Assembly (NCBI GenBank): GCA_038049695.1 | Contig: CP142457.1 | Span: 58,276,501-58,340,500, forward strand | Length of the DNA: 64,000 nucleotides | Direction of reading: 5' to 3' | Source of the DNA: Cinnamomum chago | Taxonomy: Eukaryota > Streptophyta > Magnoliopsida > Laurales > Lauraceae | In this document: positions 49,407 through 62,000 of the stretch, in pieces | Layout: every line of letters begins with the position of its first letter | Position numbering within the stretch: position 1 is the stretch's first letter | Notes under the pieces: generated by a model | The model's input: the letters and a program-made list of their open reading frames with translations, nothing else | Told to the model about the DNA's origin: nothing | Database searches by the model: none | Position numbers and translations under genes: made by a program

Positions 49407-52400
49407 AATTACGGGCAATATTCATGTGCATCCTTTCCTCGCCATATGGTGAGGGACAAACTCAATGGGGGCCACCTAAGGTTCCATTGATCATGGGACT
49501 TGGGGGGGGATGGAAAGAATCATATGAGATGAGACCATATATCAAGTTTGAGGTCAATCCCAAGTCTTTAATCCCTTCATCCGTGACCCACAAATTTAAC
49601 AACTTTATATTAAAGGAAAATTTTGACCCTCAATCCAACGGTCCAATCCAATCGGATTAATGAAAACTCAATTGATCCATTGTAGTTTAGGAGGTTCCAT
49701 GTGTCTGGATGATTTGGATGAATCATAAAGTGGCCCCACTATGTTGTCCCTCACCATAATGTGGTGAGGGATAGATGCACATGAATATTTCCCATTATTA
49801 CATATACTGGTATGGCATTACATTCTTTGCTTCAACTCATGCCCAATAAAACTTATCCCTCCAAAACCCTTTGGAAATCCATAAAAGATCTGAGTCAAGT
49901 CTTTTCAACAGCTGCTCTAATAAAATCTTGACTCTCAATCGGAAAAATCATAAATATATATATATATATTATTGGCCTCAAAATTTGTTTCCTTTCTTAG
50001 AAGGAGAACGTCAATTGTGTGTTGTCCATTGCAAATTAGCCTGCAATGTTTGTTATTTCTTCAATCTCTTCTCAGTTTCTCGGTACACCCCTTCTCTTTC
50101 CAATATCCCATGGATGGGTCTATCTTCAGAGCCCTTCAAACCCAAGGGGCCATGTTTTGTGGAAGATGGTTATGCTAGCTAAATCTTGGGGCATATGAAA
50201 GGAGAGGAATCAATGAATGCTTTATGGAAAATGTTTACTTTCGGCCGCCTTGGAATGTAAATGGCTCATTCGCTGAATGGGTTTAAAGGCAAAGGAACTT
50301 CAGGAAATATCCCACTCTGACCTAGATAGATATTAGTTAGAATCCTTGAACACAATACAAACATGTTTGATGGTGTAGCAAGATGCTGCTACCCCCACCT
50401 CAAAAATATGGGTTATGGGTTGCATGTAGAAAGAGTCTTTTTAGGCAACTAGTGGCTATCCTTCGTGGCGTGGTACGGTGAGAAACAATATTGCCAAACT
50501 CTTTGTAATTCTAGGGTCCGTGAAATTGCACATTCATCTAACGTGGAAGTTGTGGTACTTAGTTAGGGAAGTATTAAAAATTAAAAATTGTAATTTACCA
50601 TTCTCTCCCTTGAAAATGAAAGGAAGTTCCAGAAATTTCATTAATTGGGAAAAAGGAATAACTAGAACTCTTAAATATTTCATAACGTAGAAAAGAATCT
50701 TTTTAGGCAACTAGTGGCTATCCTTCGTGGGGTGGTACAGTGAGAAACAATATTGCCAAACTCTCGTTGTAATTCTTGGGAACATGCAAAATGGAGATTC
50801 AACTAATGGTTCTTAGGAAAGTATAAAAATCTAATATTTGAAGCTTTCCATTCCCTCTCCTCTTAAAAATGAAGTCAGTCCCAGACAACAAACAGCTAGA
50901 ATCCTGAACATTTCATGCTTGCTTTTCAGAAATTAAATAGTTATTTTCAAAGATGAATATTTTATCCACCATGTTCCAAGAGAAGCTAGTATGGAAGCGG
51001 ACAATTTAGCAACGTGTCTAAATGAAGAATACTCTTATAGACCCCGAATTGTTGTGATAAGCTTTATTAAAATGCTCTCATCCTATGCTTCAATGTAACA
51101 AATCTTCCATTTATCAATATTTTCTCATTATCTCTCCAAACAAAAATGAAGAAAAAGTTTGAATGCATTTAATGAAAGAGCTCACCCATATTAAGACCCA
51201 GATAGAGGTGATAAGTAGATGCTGCCTTATTCCTCTTGATGTAGCACTGAATTGGCCCATTTCGAGGTCCAGGCTGCCCATTCCAAGCATTGAAAAATTA
51301 AAGCATGTTAGTCACATTAGATGAGAATCTATTTTACAATATTTAAAAATCAAATAGAATCATATCCGAGTGAAGTAACTCATTTGTTAATCTGATACAT
51401 CACACTCTACATGAACAAGCGCAATAACCAATAATTAACTGTCCATGGTGGAAAAAAACTTCCATTGGACAATCTTAATTATCCAACAAATGATCTGCAC
51501 ATTAACCTACAATTAAAACCAATAAAGAAATGATATTGGCAACAGTAAGCAGTAGACAGAAAAGGTGCACCAACTTGACAAGTCCAATTATCAAATACAC
51601 GCATTGTGCATTCTATAGCAAGTGATCCATGATCCATCCATTCCAGGACCCACCAAGGCCAGGCCTGAATCATGCAGTTATTTTCCAAACCTCTGGTGGA
51701 ATGTACCACCATGGAAATTAGGCTTGCCAAATCTGCACTCTTTCCTTGGCTTCTCTTCTCATTAGTTTAGAATAATTTGCTCACTGTAGTAGTAATTAGT
51801 TTATCTACCCATCTCCGATCAACAAAGAAAAACAACCCCAATCAAAAGCACTACAGCAGAACAAGCAAAGGCAACCAATTACAAGAAATCCCACAAAACC
51901 CATATCCCCAAAACACTAAAGAGTAAAGAACCAAAAGAAGAAGAAGAAGAATCAAAAATCATGTCCACATACCAAATCATATATCCACAAACACATCAAG
52001 AATCAATTTTTCCACTAAAACTACAACTACGGCTTATCTAACATCCCAATTTCATCAAAATCGTTCAATAAATCAAAATCATAGAAGTAAAAGAAGGACC
52101 GGACCCAAAATGATACAGTGATTAATCAATTACCTGCTTCAACGAGATGGGAAAGGTGAGCTTGGCGCTGGTCTCCGGCATCCCAACAATCTCCTTACAC
52201 AAGTGCCGCCACGACCGGCAGACGGCGGCGCAGGCGACGACATGCTTCCTCTCCGGCCACGCGCTCTCGCTTCCTTCCACTCGCTTCACCACATCTCGCA
52301 GCAGCTCCGGCGGGAGGGAGGCCCATCGGCTCTGCTCTTCTTCCTCGCACTCTCCCTCGCAGAAATCGATGGACGCTGCCGATGCAGATGCAGAACATCT

Positions 52401-52481
52401 GTCTCTTCTCCAATCGAAGCTTCGCCTCGAAAAGCTCCCGATTCCATCTCGAAGATCTCGAACGATGCTCTTCAAAGACAT
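46866..52481 (-). CDS. Tubby-like F-box protein (TLP), 4 exons
   Basis: Exons on the minus strand are 52481-52134, 51273-51186, 47877-47757 and 47592-46866, with GT-AG junctions and consistent phases, giving 427 aa. The N-terminus is [20 protein letters not shown]. The F-box lies at about residues 50-105 ([39 protein letters not shown]). The tubby domain runs from about residue 117 ([60 protein letters not shown]) to the conserved end FDTKLACE. Plant TLPs tether to phosphoinositides through the tubby barrel, can enter the nucleus, and join SKP1-type ubiquitin ligases through the F-box. Several act in abscisic acid and stress responses. Length and exon pattern fit the family. Intron 3 is long (about 3.3 kb) and holds a MITE; it also holds a 262-bp tandem duplication. 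The subgroup is not assigned. Confidence 0.95.
49373..49406. repeat. (CT)n(TA)n microsatellite
   Basis: CT units followed by about 11 TA units, at the left edge of the MITE in the Tubby-like gene intron. Confidence 0.85.
49413..49793. mobile_element. MITE family B-like element in a Tubby-like gene intron
   Basis: The left end GGGCAATATTCATGTGCATC and the inverted right end GGGAAATATTCATGTGCATC match. Both continue inward with a TGAGGGACAA-type block (CCATATGGTGAGGGACAA and TTGTCCCTCACCATAATG). It is 381 bp, non-coding and flanked by TA/TTA-rich DNA. Its termini resemble those of 8478-8630. Confidence 0.75.
50421..50945. repeat. 262-bp tandem duplication in a Tubby-like gene intron
   Basis: TCTTTTTAGGCAACTAGTGG at 50436 recurs at 50698. 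The following 90 bp are nearly identical (CTATCCTTCGTGG, GAGAAACAATATTGCCAAAC), and the rest is more diverged. The copies are old but clear. Confidence 0.85.
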
Positions 52482-52678
52482 GATTGGGAAGTGCTTCTAC
52501 CTCAAAACGGGATTTCTAGGGTTTTAGAGGGTTGAAATGGCCATTGGAGAACAGAAGGGGACGATTTTAGGGTTTCGTTTTTTTCTTTCTTCTCATTTGC
52601 TTCCTCTGTGTCGAAGATCTGCAGTGGCTTTCGTTTGTTTATTACTGCTGCCGACTTTGATTACAGTCTGCAAAAAAA
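52482..52678 (-). promoter_or_regulatory. Probable 5' leader/proximal promoter of the Tubby-like gene
   Basis: About 200 bp separate the start codon from the long-TIR MITE. The gene-sense sequence is pyrimidine-rich with AAACCCTAA-like words (TTAGGGTTT on the plus strand at about 52569-52577), telo-box-like motifs common in plant leaders. The promoter extent is inferred. Confidence 0.4.
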
Positions 52679-53283
52679 GGAAAATTTTTAAATAAGTCCT
52701 TAAGTTTTTATCTCATTTTTAAAAATGAAATAAGTTTTAAAACTTTTTAAATTAATCCTTAAGTTTTTTAGTAAATTTTTAATTAAGGACATTTGGCCAT
52801 TTAATGGTATTTTTTATGACATTTTCTCTTAATTTTTTTTAAATACCAAAAGTACCATTCATTTTAAGTCATGTCATGGTGCTAGTAGCCACCACATTAA
52901 TCGATCATCGTAGAAATGCAAGTTGTCATCAATCACTTAGATGATGCCGATGAAGAAAATGAAGAGAATAAATAGAAAGTGAAGGTGAGTTTTATTTTAA
53001 TGAAGTCTAATTTGGATATTTTAAGATTTTTTTTTTTTTTTGATAACATGGGAACCCGCCAACCCCCCTTTGGGGGATCATTGGTAAACTCACGGATACA
53101 TAGAACCACCCACTAGCGGGTAAGATTTTTTAAGGAAAAAAAGTAACAAAAAATAGGTTTAAATAGACGAATGTCCTTAATTGAAAACTTTTTGGAAAAT
53201 TGAGGAACTAGTTTGAAAAGTTTTAAAATTTATATCCTTTTTTAAAATAAGATAAAGACTAAAGGCCTTATTTGAAATTTTCC
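52679..53283. mobile_element. Long-TIR (MULE-like) MITE, copy 2, with nested retroposon
   Basis: It is homologous to 15658-16155 across the whole element. It begins GGAAAATTTTTAAATAAGTC and ends with the inverse of GGAAAATTTCAAATAAGGCC, with terminal repeats over 100 bp long. A short poly(A)-tailed insertion (53033-53120) accounts for most of the extra length. It lies about 200 bp upstream of the Tubby-like start codon. A-rich flanks hide any target duplication. Confidence 0.75.
53033..53120 (-). mobile_element. Short poly(A)-tailed retroposon nested in the MITE
   Basis: TAAGATTTTTT occurs at 53022-53032 and 53121-53131 as a target duplication. Between them, on the minus strand, is a roughly 79-bp body with a hairpin (GATCCCCCAAAGGGGGGTTG), ending CATGTTATC and an A tract. 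The related MITE at 15658-16155 lacks it and serves as an empty-site reference. It is probably a 5'-truncated SINE. Confidence 0.65.
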
Positions 53284-53799
53284 AAAAAATGTGACGAAAG
53301 TTTTCGATGACCTACAGGAGCGCCTATCTTATATGCTCACGCACTAAAGTTAAAGCCTAATTCTTTCCCATAAAAAAATAATAACCGAAGCAATTTTACT
53401 ATATACCATGCTCTCTTAATTGAAATCAATATCAATATAGATGTCATGAGAGTCTAATTGTAACAACTCTATTTCAAAATTACAGAACAAGAGGTTAAGC
53501 AAACTGCGGCCTAAAAAAAACCTCTTCTTGAAGAGCGGGTCTACTTAACTAAGTACTAAGATGCATGCCAAACTCAAAATGAGTCTCTCAATTTTAAATA
53601 GAAAGTGGGTCCGGCCCAACTTGCACCTTGCCAGCTTTTTAAGTGAGGTCAAAGTTTAAATGTCATTTGAAGCATTCAAAGTATGGGAGCAGGGGCAGCA
53701 GAAACGTGGTTGGTCTTATGCAGTGTCAGCATGGATGATGCTCAGGAAGACAAAGTTACAAGTTTCATGACCGTTGACTTTGTGTTGCTAAAGAATTTA
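53284..53799. other. Spacer between MITE and Harbinger element
   Basis: No recognisable feature. One frame of 89 aa starts at 53683 but shows no family resemblance and crosses the inferred transposon end. Confidence 0.45.
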
Positions 53800-54059
53800 G
53801 GTTCAGTTTGGCTAGTCTATTTACTACCTCTATTTAGATTAAAACCTTTTCAATCCACATATAGTTTGTTTGGGATTTTTTTTTTGGGGACCGTTTCAAT
53901 CCATTTTAAGTTGAAAATGGTCTGCTTCAAAAATGCTCCTAAAATGGGATAATTGGAATCGATGGGTTTGTCTGAAGCAGAAAGACAACCCATGAATATT
54001 TTTGGACAAGTTTGCCATTATATTTTTTTTATAATGACAAGTTTACCCATGTGTAAGGG

Positions 54060-56111
54060 TCTTCCTTTTCTCAACTTCGATTGTGTTTCTTCATAAACGA
54101 AAAGCTCTCCCTCCTCTTCCAGTGAACAAGGAAAAAAACCTATCTCTTCCTTGGATCTTCTTCCCTACACAATAGAAAAAAGGATTCAAAGATTTTTGAA
54201 AAGCTCTTGAGGTTTCATCATCTTCAAATACTTGTCTCTCTTTCCAGGTACGAATTCAAACACATTTTTCACAAGCGTCCCTCATCTAGGGTTTTGATTC
54301 CGAATTACAAATGAAATTATTTTGTTTATGGAGATGCCTTGAATTGACACTGCATGTTCTTTGTGTATTTTGGTTGCTCATGAGCTTTTTCAATGTGTGT
54401 CTCCCAATGTGTTCTAAAAACTATGTGAATCATATATTGCAAAAACTTTAGATATTTTTCTTTCTTTCCCCTTCTCCACAAAAGAGAGTGGCAACTTCAT
54501 TTGCTGGGTGGGTCCTAAGGTTGGTTCTTCGGTCCATGAGTGAAGCTTCTTGAATGTTTTGTTTTTGGGACAATCATCATCCTTGGAGGGGCCAGCATTT
54601 GGACGGTCCGAATGATCAGATGAGGCCCTGCATTGGCTAGAGGTACATTCATTGCAGATAAACAATATAATTCCAAAGGGGTTGTTTGGATATTAGGAAA
54701 TCAATCATCCTTATTTTCACATTGATTTCATTTATGGGGTAAAATGAGAATTGATGCAGAGTTCAGATTTTCATTTTCTGGGATGACTTGTTTCTATGGT
54801 AAAACATTTTCTACATTTGAAAGTGTTTCTCCTTCTTGTGTAAGACTGAATGGTTTTTGGGTTTTAATCTGATTTTTGCAAGATTGTGGAGAATGATTTT
54901 ATCTTGAAATTTCATAAACCGTGGAAAATGTTGACATGGAGTGATGGAAAATAGTTCTTTCTTGAAAACCATTTTCATTTTCTGTGAAAATGTTCTGTAC
55001 AAATGTGAGGAACATGTAATTTGGATTACCAGATGCAAATAATTCAAGCCTTATGTAACTAAAAATTTTATGTAATTTGATTATAGACAATTGAATTAAA
55101 AGTATACATACAAGGGCACAGAAAGGAGTTTCCTGTGCATGAACACATTCCCTTGCTCAGGGCCTGAGTTAAGTTCTAAACCATGGATAGTACTGTGGTT
55201 GGAGCAGGACCCAAGATCAGTTTTTCATTGTACTGGGGTGATCTGATGAATATGCATGTACTATGTTTAGTATCTCCAAGGAAAGAGAGTCAAGAAATGC
55301 TTTTGAAGATGGTTTGGACTTTTGGAGTCATAAATAAAAAACCTCGACTAGCCTCTAAACAAAGCATGAAAGTGTTCTTAGGAGAAGGGGGTGCCCTTAA
55401 ATTAAAGACTTTGAATGAAGCGTGAGAAAATATGTGAAGTTACAGACAACTATCCAAAGAAAAAAAAAATGGAATTGTGAAGTTACAGAAAGTTAGAGAC
55501 GAGAGATGATGATTTAAAATAAAGTTGAGTATAAAAGTCGAACTTGCAGGGAAATTATAGATTAAATGGGATGGAGCATTAACGATCCGAGATTTGGGAT
55601 TGTCAGTGGTAGGCTTGAGCATAGGAGGATCTAAAACTTTAATAGGTTTGTCCTGAATGTACTACTCAATTAGTTGGAAATTCTAGTTAATAGTGCCTGG
55701 ATGAGCTTTTGAGATTTGTTGTGATAATAAGGCCTGGATGAGCTTTTGAGATTTTTTTTTTCATTTTCAGTAGCTTTTTTCTAATACTACTTATCTAATG
55801 CATATATAAGCCATAATTCTTTTAGCATTCTTGATGTTTTGATAATTTTCCTTTTTATTATTATATTTTTCATGGTGTTCTCCTCTCAATGGCCTAGGAA
55901 AAACTGTTATGATCAACATATTAACTAGATTTCTATATGTCAATGGAACAACTATACTTGTATTTTTTTTTTAGGATATAGCTAGTTACTTACATGTGTT
56001 AACATAGGCTCTACTTTACCATTTTGAGTAAAGCATCTGAATGTTTGACTAGTGTGAAGTATTTGTAAAATCATATGACTAATAAACACACATTTTTTTA
56101 GGCACGCTTAG
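54060..56111 (+). other. Presumed leader and leader intron of Harbinger ORF1
   Basis: A CT-rich, untranslated-looking segment (54060-54247) ends at a consensus donor (CCAG, GTACG). An acceptor (TTTTTTTAG) lies at about 56093-56101, just before the ORF1 start at 56112. The stretch between carries no exon. This leader-intron arrangement is inferred. Confidence 0.35.
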
Positions 56112-57286
56112 ATGGCCGAAAGAATGGCTCCATCTCATAAGGGTAAGGAAAAAGCTGAGACCAATAGGGCCGTTTGGTCAGAAAATATGAAGAAGATTTT
56201 CCTGGATCTATGTATTGAAGAAGTATTGCAAGGTGGAAGACCAGGGTCAAATTTTAAAGCACAATCATGGACAAAGATTATCGAGGGTTTTAAGGTGAAA
56301 ACCGGGCTATTGTATGGACAAAAGCAATTAAAGAATCAATGAGATCTGTTGAGAAAACAGTACAATGCTTGGACAACCTTATGTGGGCAAACTGGTGTAG
56401 GTTATAACGAAGCAACTCAGACAGTTACAATGGAACCTGAGAGATGGGATGAATATCTAAAGGTAATATATTTTTACATTTTATAGAATTTATAGTATGT
56501 AAAATCCTCTTTTATATTAACTAAATTTATATATAATTTGATGTAGGGACACCCTGATGCAAAGATATTTAGGACTAAGTCTTTGTCATTTACCAATGAA
56601 ATGACCACTCTCTTTGGTGGAACCCAAGCTAGGGGAGAAGATGCTTGGACACCGTCTTCAGGTTCTTTTCTAGAAGACTTGAGTATGCAAATGGCCTCTC
56701 ATTTACCCGATATAGGCAATACTCAAAATGCTATTGAACAAGAGACTTATGAGGATGTCGAAATGGAAGAGCTAATGCTAATGTCAAATGTGAGGAGAAA
56801 ACGACCCGGTCCTTCACGAAGCAGGAAGAATGCTAAGATCAGTAAGTTTGATGAGAGTCTTGAGCGCATAGTCATTATACTTGAAGGAGAGAAGAATGAA
56901 GAAGAGAGGAAAGAGAAAGAGAGGAAAGATGAAGAAAGGAAGGAAGAAGAGAGAAAAGAGAAAGAAAGGAAAGAAGAAGAATGAAAGAAAAAGAGAGGAA
57001 AGATGAAGAAAGGAAGGAAGAAGAGAGAAAAGAGAAAGAGAGGAAAGAAAAAGAGATGAAAGAAAAAGATAAAGAGAGGAAAGTGGAAGAGATGAAGCAA
57101 GGTCCTACAATGCAAGAATGTATTGCTACTTTAAAACTGATACCAAATATCAAAGAGACCTCAGAGTCGTATTTTTTTGGTACAAGGGCATTTAAGGATA
57201 AGGACAATAAAAATATTTTCATGTCGTTTGAGAGTGATGATGCTCGCATGTATTGGCTGAATATGATACTGAAACATGGGCCTTGA
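56112..57286 (+). pseudogene. Harbinger ORF1, Myb/SANT-like DNA-binding protein, broken
   Basis: Exon 1 is 56112-56462 and starts MAERMAPSHKGKEKAETNRA. The SANT-like region follows: WSENMKKIFLDLCIEEVLQG, FKAQSWTKIIEGF, QKQLKN, DLLRKQYNAWTTLCGQTGVG. A TGA at 56340-56342 stands where the family has Trp. An intron (56463-56546) is followed by exon 2 from 56547 (GHPDAKIFRTKSLSF). A long purine-rich ERKEEERKEKERK repeat comes next, in which the frame closes at 56982-56984 and resumes one base earlier, ending at 57286. The homologous protein in active elements binds DNA and works with the nuclease. Two independent disruptions make this copy very probably non-functional, unless one is a sequencing error in the repeat. 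Confidence 0.75.
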
Positions 57287-57341
57287 TAAGTTTTATTTGA
57301 ATATAGTGGGATTTTTGGAGGAGTATGGAATCACTTTTAGA

Positions 57342-57463
57342 TGTAAGAACTTAAGACTCATCGCTTTTGAATACATTGAATGTAAGAACTTATGACTCGT
57401 CACTTTTGAATATACCGAATGTAAGAACTTATGACTCGTCACTTTTGAATATATATACAGAAT
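57342..57463. repeat. 39-bp tandem repeat, 3 copies
   Basis: TGTAAGAACTTATGACTCGT or close variants start at 57342, 57381 and 57420, an exact 39-bp period, between Harbinger ORF1 and the nuclease gene. Confidence 0.9.
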
Positions 57464-57847
57464 GTAAAAGACTTTTGGAACAATATCTTTTTTTAGGAGT
57501 ATATAATCAATGTAAGAACCCCACCAATTGTTTTGATGTTGGATGGGATGAATATATGAACTTGACTGAACTGAATGAATGAATGAACTTGTGATTTTAT
57601 TATTTTTAGTGTGGGATGGAATGAATGTAGGAACTTACGTTTCTTTTTTTTATTATGGGTGGAATTAATCTAGGACCTTACTCTAGGAACTCATGATTTT
57701 CTTTTGTGGGATGGAATAAAATTATGAAATTTGGTTTTTTTTTTTTTTTTCTTTATTGTGGGATGGAATCAATGTAGGAAACTATGACGCCAAGGAAACG
57801 GAGATTGATAGCATTTCTCACTTTTTTACTTTTTAAAGAAGCGAGGG

Positions 57848-59099
57848 ATGTACATATCTAAGGAGCCATGTAGGACCTCAATTCTATCAGGTCATGTTTT
57901 TGTTCAAGGCATTTTGGAGGGTAATAGAACAGTATGTTTGGAGCTATTGCGTATGGAGAAACATGTCTTCTTACGATTGTGTATGGTATTACGACGAAAG
58001 AGTCTACTTGAAGACAGCCGATATGTTTCATTAGAGGAGCAGGTGGCTATATTTTTAATGACAATTGGGCAATATCATAGGAATAGGATATTGCAAGATA
58101 GATTTCAACACTCAGGTGAAACTATCCTTCGTCACTTTCATGCAGTTTTAGTAGCAATGATTCACCTCTCGATGGACATTATAAAGCCCCCTTCATACGA
58201 CCAAACACCAAAGGAGATATTGCATAACCCTCGGTTTCATCCATATTTCAAGGTATAATCTCACTTTTAATCATATTTGCAAGTACTTTCCCCAATGAAA
58301 TTAACTTTACTTTTTAAAATCTTTTGTCTTTTTCTGAAGGATTGTATTGGGGCAATAGATGGTACACTTGTAAATGCTGTGATTCCCGTTGAGAACCAGG
58401 TGCCTTATAGGGGAAGAAAAGGAGAATGCCAACAAAATGTTTTAGCAGCTTGCTCATTTGATATGCAATTTACTTTCGTTATTGCTGGGTGGGAAGGCAC
58501 AGCACATGATTCACGCATCTTATTGGATACTATTTATAAACCACAACTGAATTTTCCACATGCACCTCCAGGTACCTATGATTAGTAAATTATGAATCAA
58601 GTATCATTTTCTATCATGATATAAATTTTTTGAATTTTCAGGTAAATATTACATTGTTGATGCTGGGTTTACGAATATGCGTGGCTTTCTTGCTCCATAC
58701 CGTAATGTTCGGTATTGGTTATCGGATTTTCGGGGTGGCAATAATCCTCGTGATAGGAAGGAGCACTTCAACTATGTTCATTCATCATTAAGAAATGTAA
58801 TAGAGCGTTCTTTTGGAGTATTGAAGGCGCGTTTTTCGATTTTGAAAAGGATGCCTCCCTACCCATTCTCTGTACAAAGGAGTATAGTAGTTGCTGCAAT
58901 GATTGTGCACAACTTTATCAGAAAAGAAGCTATTGCAGACGCACTCTTTCAACAGTATGAGAATGAAAATATATCTTTAGATGTGAGTAATGATGATGAC
59001 AATGGTACCTTCGACACTGATACAATTGTAGATATTGCAGATCAGATGGAGATGTCAGAAGTTAGAGATGCAATGGCAGATGCCCTCTTTCAATCATGA
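57848..59099 (+). CDS. HARBI1-like DDE nuclease (PIF/Harbinger transposase), 3 exons
   Basis: Exons are 57848-58252, 58340-58571 and 58642-59099 with GT-AG junctions, giving 364 aa with no disruption. The N-terminus MYISKEPCRTSILSGHVFVQ and the MEKHVFLRLC, QHSGETILRHFHAVL blocks form the helix-turn-helix region. The catalytic acids of the DDE fold are in place: Asp142 in GAIDGT, Asp192 in WEGTAHDSR and Glu267 in NVIERSFGVLKARF. The YIVDAGFTNMRGFLAPYR block lies between the last two. The C-terminus is acidic. In active elements this protein cuts the DNA at TTA targets but needs the Myb-like ORF1 product, which is broken here. The gene may also be a domesticated or trans-complemented copy. An upstream exon cannot be excluded, but the start and length fit the family. 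Confidence 0.92.
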
Positions 59100-62000
59100 T
59101 GTTATGTGTTTTTATTATTATATTCTTTTTTTTTCTTTTTTTGGTAAAGACTGTAAGCAACAAATATTGTGCTTGGTAGTTGGAATTTTAATTAGACTCT
59201 TTGGAGAGTTATTAGTGGTTACAATGAACTTTCAGCAAAAGTTCTCAGTCCATTGGTCTAATATAATATTGGAGAATTTTTTGCATTTTCCTGGCTCTTT
59301 CTATAGATGTTTCTTGATTTGAAAATAGTTCGGCAGTATCTAAGCATGGAGGCTGATAGGATGAAGAAAGATAATGATAGTATGGAGATACAACTAAGGC
59401 TCTGTCTCTTTCCTCGACAGCCCTTGCTCTTGCTCTTTACACCTCAAGTAAGCTCTGTCCCCCTCTCTCATGATAATGAAGATTTTTCGTATAATTTTGC
59501 CACAGATGTGAACTATGGTCCTTACATATTTGGTTCTCTGGTAGGAACTGTACCTGAAGTCTTTCTTATAATTTACAGGTTTAGAATCTTTCCCCCTTAT
59601 TTTCAAATGGTTTACATTGAATCTTTGTAACAAATAATATGGTGCATTGCATTGAGCAAAAGGATGGAATTCATAACAGATGATGCAATTCATATACCGC
59701 TATTGAATTGAATTGAATAGACTCAAATTTGGACTATTTTTTTCTTTTTTCTTTTTTTATTCTCAATGAATTGCCATACACGTTTCATTACATGTAGTTA
59801 GATATCTGTATATTGATTGAGTCCTATTTAGTTTTATGTTAATAATTTGTAAAATGTTTATAGGGTACCAGCAGTTGCAATTTCTTTAAGTGGTGTGACA
59901 CAGTCTTGTAATGGGGTTCCTAATGATTCTCACATCAAATGGTGTAACACAATTAAAAAATACATGGATAATCTAGAAAACCTTTTGATTTATGATGTCA
60001 TTGTAACAGTCCATTCTTTGCATAATGCCTTGACATTCTATTTCTAAGCATTCATACTTGTTTTAACCTTTATATGATGATGTGATGATAAACTTGTGTA
60101 CGAGTTACCTAATTAGGAAGGCTTAACATCATTCCAAAGTCATCTTGCTAGTCTAACTTGAATACAGAATGATTGCCATAAACTTTGCGTTTATTGCACT
60201 TCCCAATCAAATAAGATGGGGATACAACTCCAAATACAAGTGCTGCCTTGCTTTGCTGTAGAATTTAGCAATTAGGAACTCTAGAATTGCACTGTAAACA
60301 GCAAGGAGGAGGAGGGAAAACAAACAATTAAGCATGTTTACTTCTGGGAACTACTGCAATGACTCTTCACGAACTGCTGTATTGGTCATCTTATGGACAT
60401 CATATGAACAGGGCACCTGAGTTGCAACATCACTGTGAATCTGTCACCATAAAAGTTTTGAAGTCAGATAGTATAATATAGTTGTTTTAAGTTTCATATA
60501 ATCTAACATAAGCTGTTTTGAGATTAAGAGTGGTATTTGTACATTTTCATGCTTTTGAACTGACATTATGTATATGATGGGTCTTTAGGTGGTTTAACAT
60601 TAAAGTTTCTTCATTTACTATTGGATTTGATTTGGGTTTCCTCTGTTCTTATTTTATTACATGTGCATTTCCCTGCCAGCATATAGTTTACAAGTCACAT
60701 GCCTTTCCCTAAAATATTACCCATATTTCCCATGTTAGCCCAAATTGCCATGACTGCTCAATCACAGTCACTCTCTTGCAGTCTTTGGTGGATGGTAATT
60801 AAGGTGGCAGTTCATTTGATGGATGCTGATTAAAGGCCTATCATCACATCATATATGAAACTATCAGGACATGAGCAATCACATGATATACCCACAGTTT
60901 GAAAGGCCTATAAAAACAAAATACTTCTATAGGGGAGTGTGGCTTAGCCGGGTTGTCAATTACTGACCCAACCTGCACCAGACTCAAAATTCAGGGATCA
61001 GGGTGACCCCTTTTATTTTCATGCAGGGTTGACATGTCCGACCTGATCGATAGATGGCTTAGATTTCCACTTGAGTTGAAATACTGCTTGAATTTCTTTT
61101 CTTTTGTGGTGGTCATTCGCATCTTATATTCACGATGTTCACAGTTTATGAAGTAGAAGTGTGCTATATGTATTTTTTTCTCTCAGAACAACTCAAGAGC
61201 AGAACATTTTAAAACTTGGAATCTTTCCAAGGCATGAATTTAAACTTTTTCTTTTTTCGACGGTAGAATTTTCCTTTTGGATTTATAGTATAGGATTTCC
61301 TCCCCCTGTTTCTTCTATCCTCTCTGAAATGTTGGACTGGATCTGCTTGGCAACTTCCATATCTTGTTATAAAATGAACTTTGTACAGTATCAAATTATT
61401 TTCTTGGGGTCCATAATGAACTGATATATATCAGCTGGTATGAATGTATTAATTGATTTCTGAACCATGTTAGACCAAATTCTGTAAATTTATTCCTTAG
61501 TAGTGAAATCTGAACACTTGCTGAAGAAAACAGGTTCTGTTTGTGTATACAATAGGATATTATTTTCAAAAGTTTTTTTTTTCTCTCAATTTGGTTGAAT
61601 AGCCACGTTGTATATACATTCCTGACTGCTTGTTATTATAAATTTTTTAAGGTAAAATTTGCATTAAGCAAAACAAGTGCAATGCCCCCAAAATCCAATT
61701 GGCTTGTCATTATGTTAACACTGCACTAAACTTGTACCTTGCACTCTTGTACATTCATGACTGCTTGTTATTTTGAGCACTGCACTGTACTTGATTTGTA
61801 TATTATCTTTCTTTCTCTGCTGCTCTGTTCAATAGTTTTATTGCAGTTTTGAGTAACAAGATAACCTTTGTTATTCTTAAAACATGCAGCTTATACTGTT
61901 TAGAATCAAGGATTGGCGAGCCCGCCATTTGGTTATCGTGCTTCTCTACTACTTTCTTGGTATTGTGATTTATATCACACGGTCTCACGGTTGGCACAGG

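Noticed and set aside
52147..52535. Plus-strand open frames across the first Tubby-like exon
   Set aside because: They are antisense shadows of a GC-rich exon with a clear F-box on the minus strand.
54676..54700. GGGGTTGTTTGGATATTAGG as an alternative left end of the Harbinger element
   Set aside because: It resembles the right terminus, but the preceding bases are AAA, not TTA, and it falls inside the presumed ORF1 leader intron.
56747..57249. Phe/Ser/Leu-rich minus-strand frames
   Set aside because: They are antisense of the Harbinger ORF1 purine repeat, with no protein-like composition.
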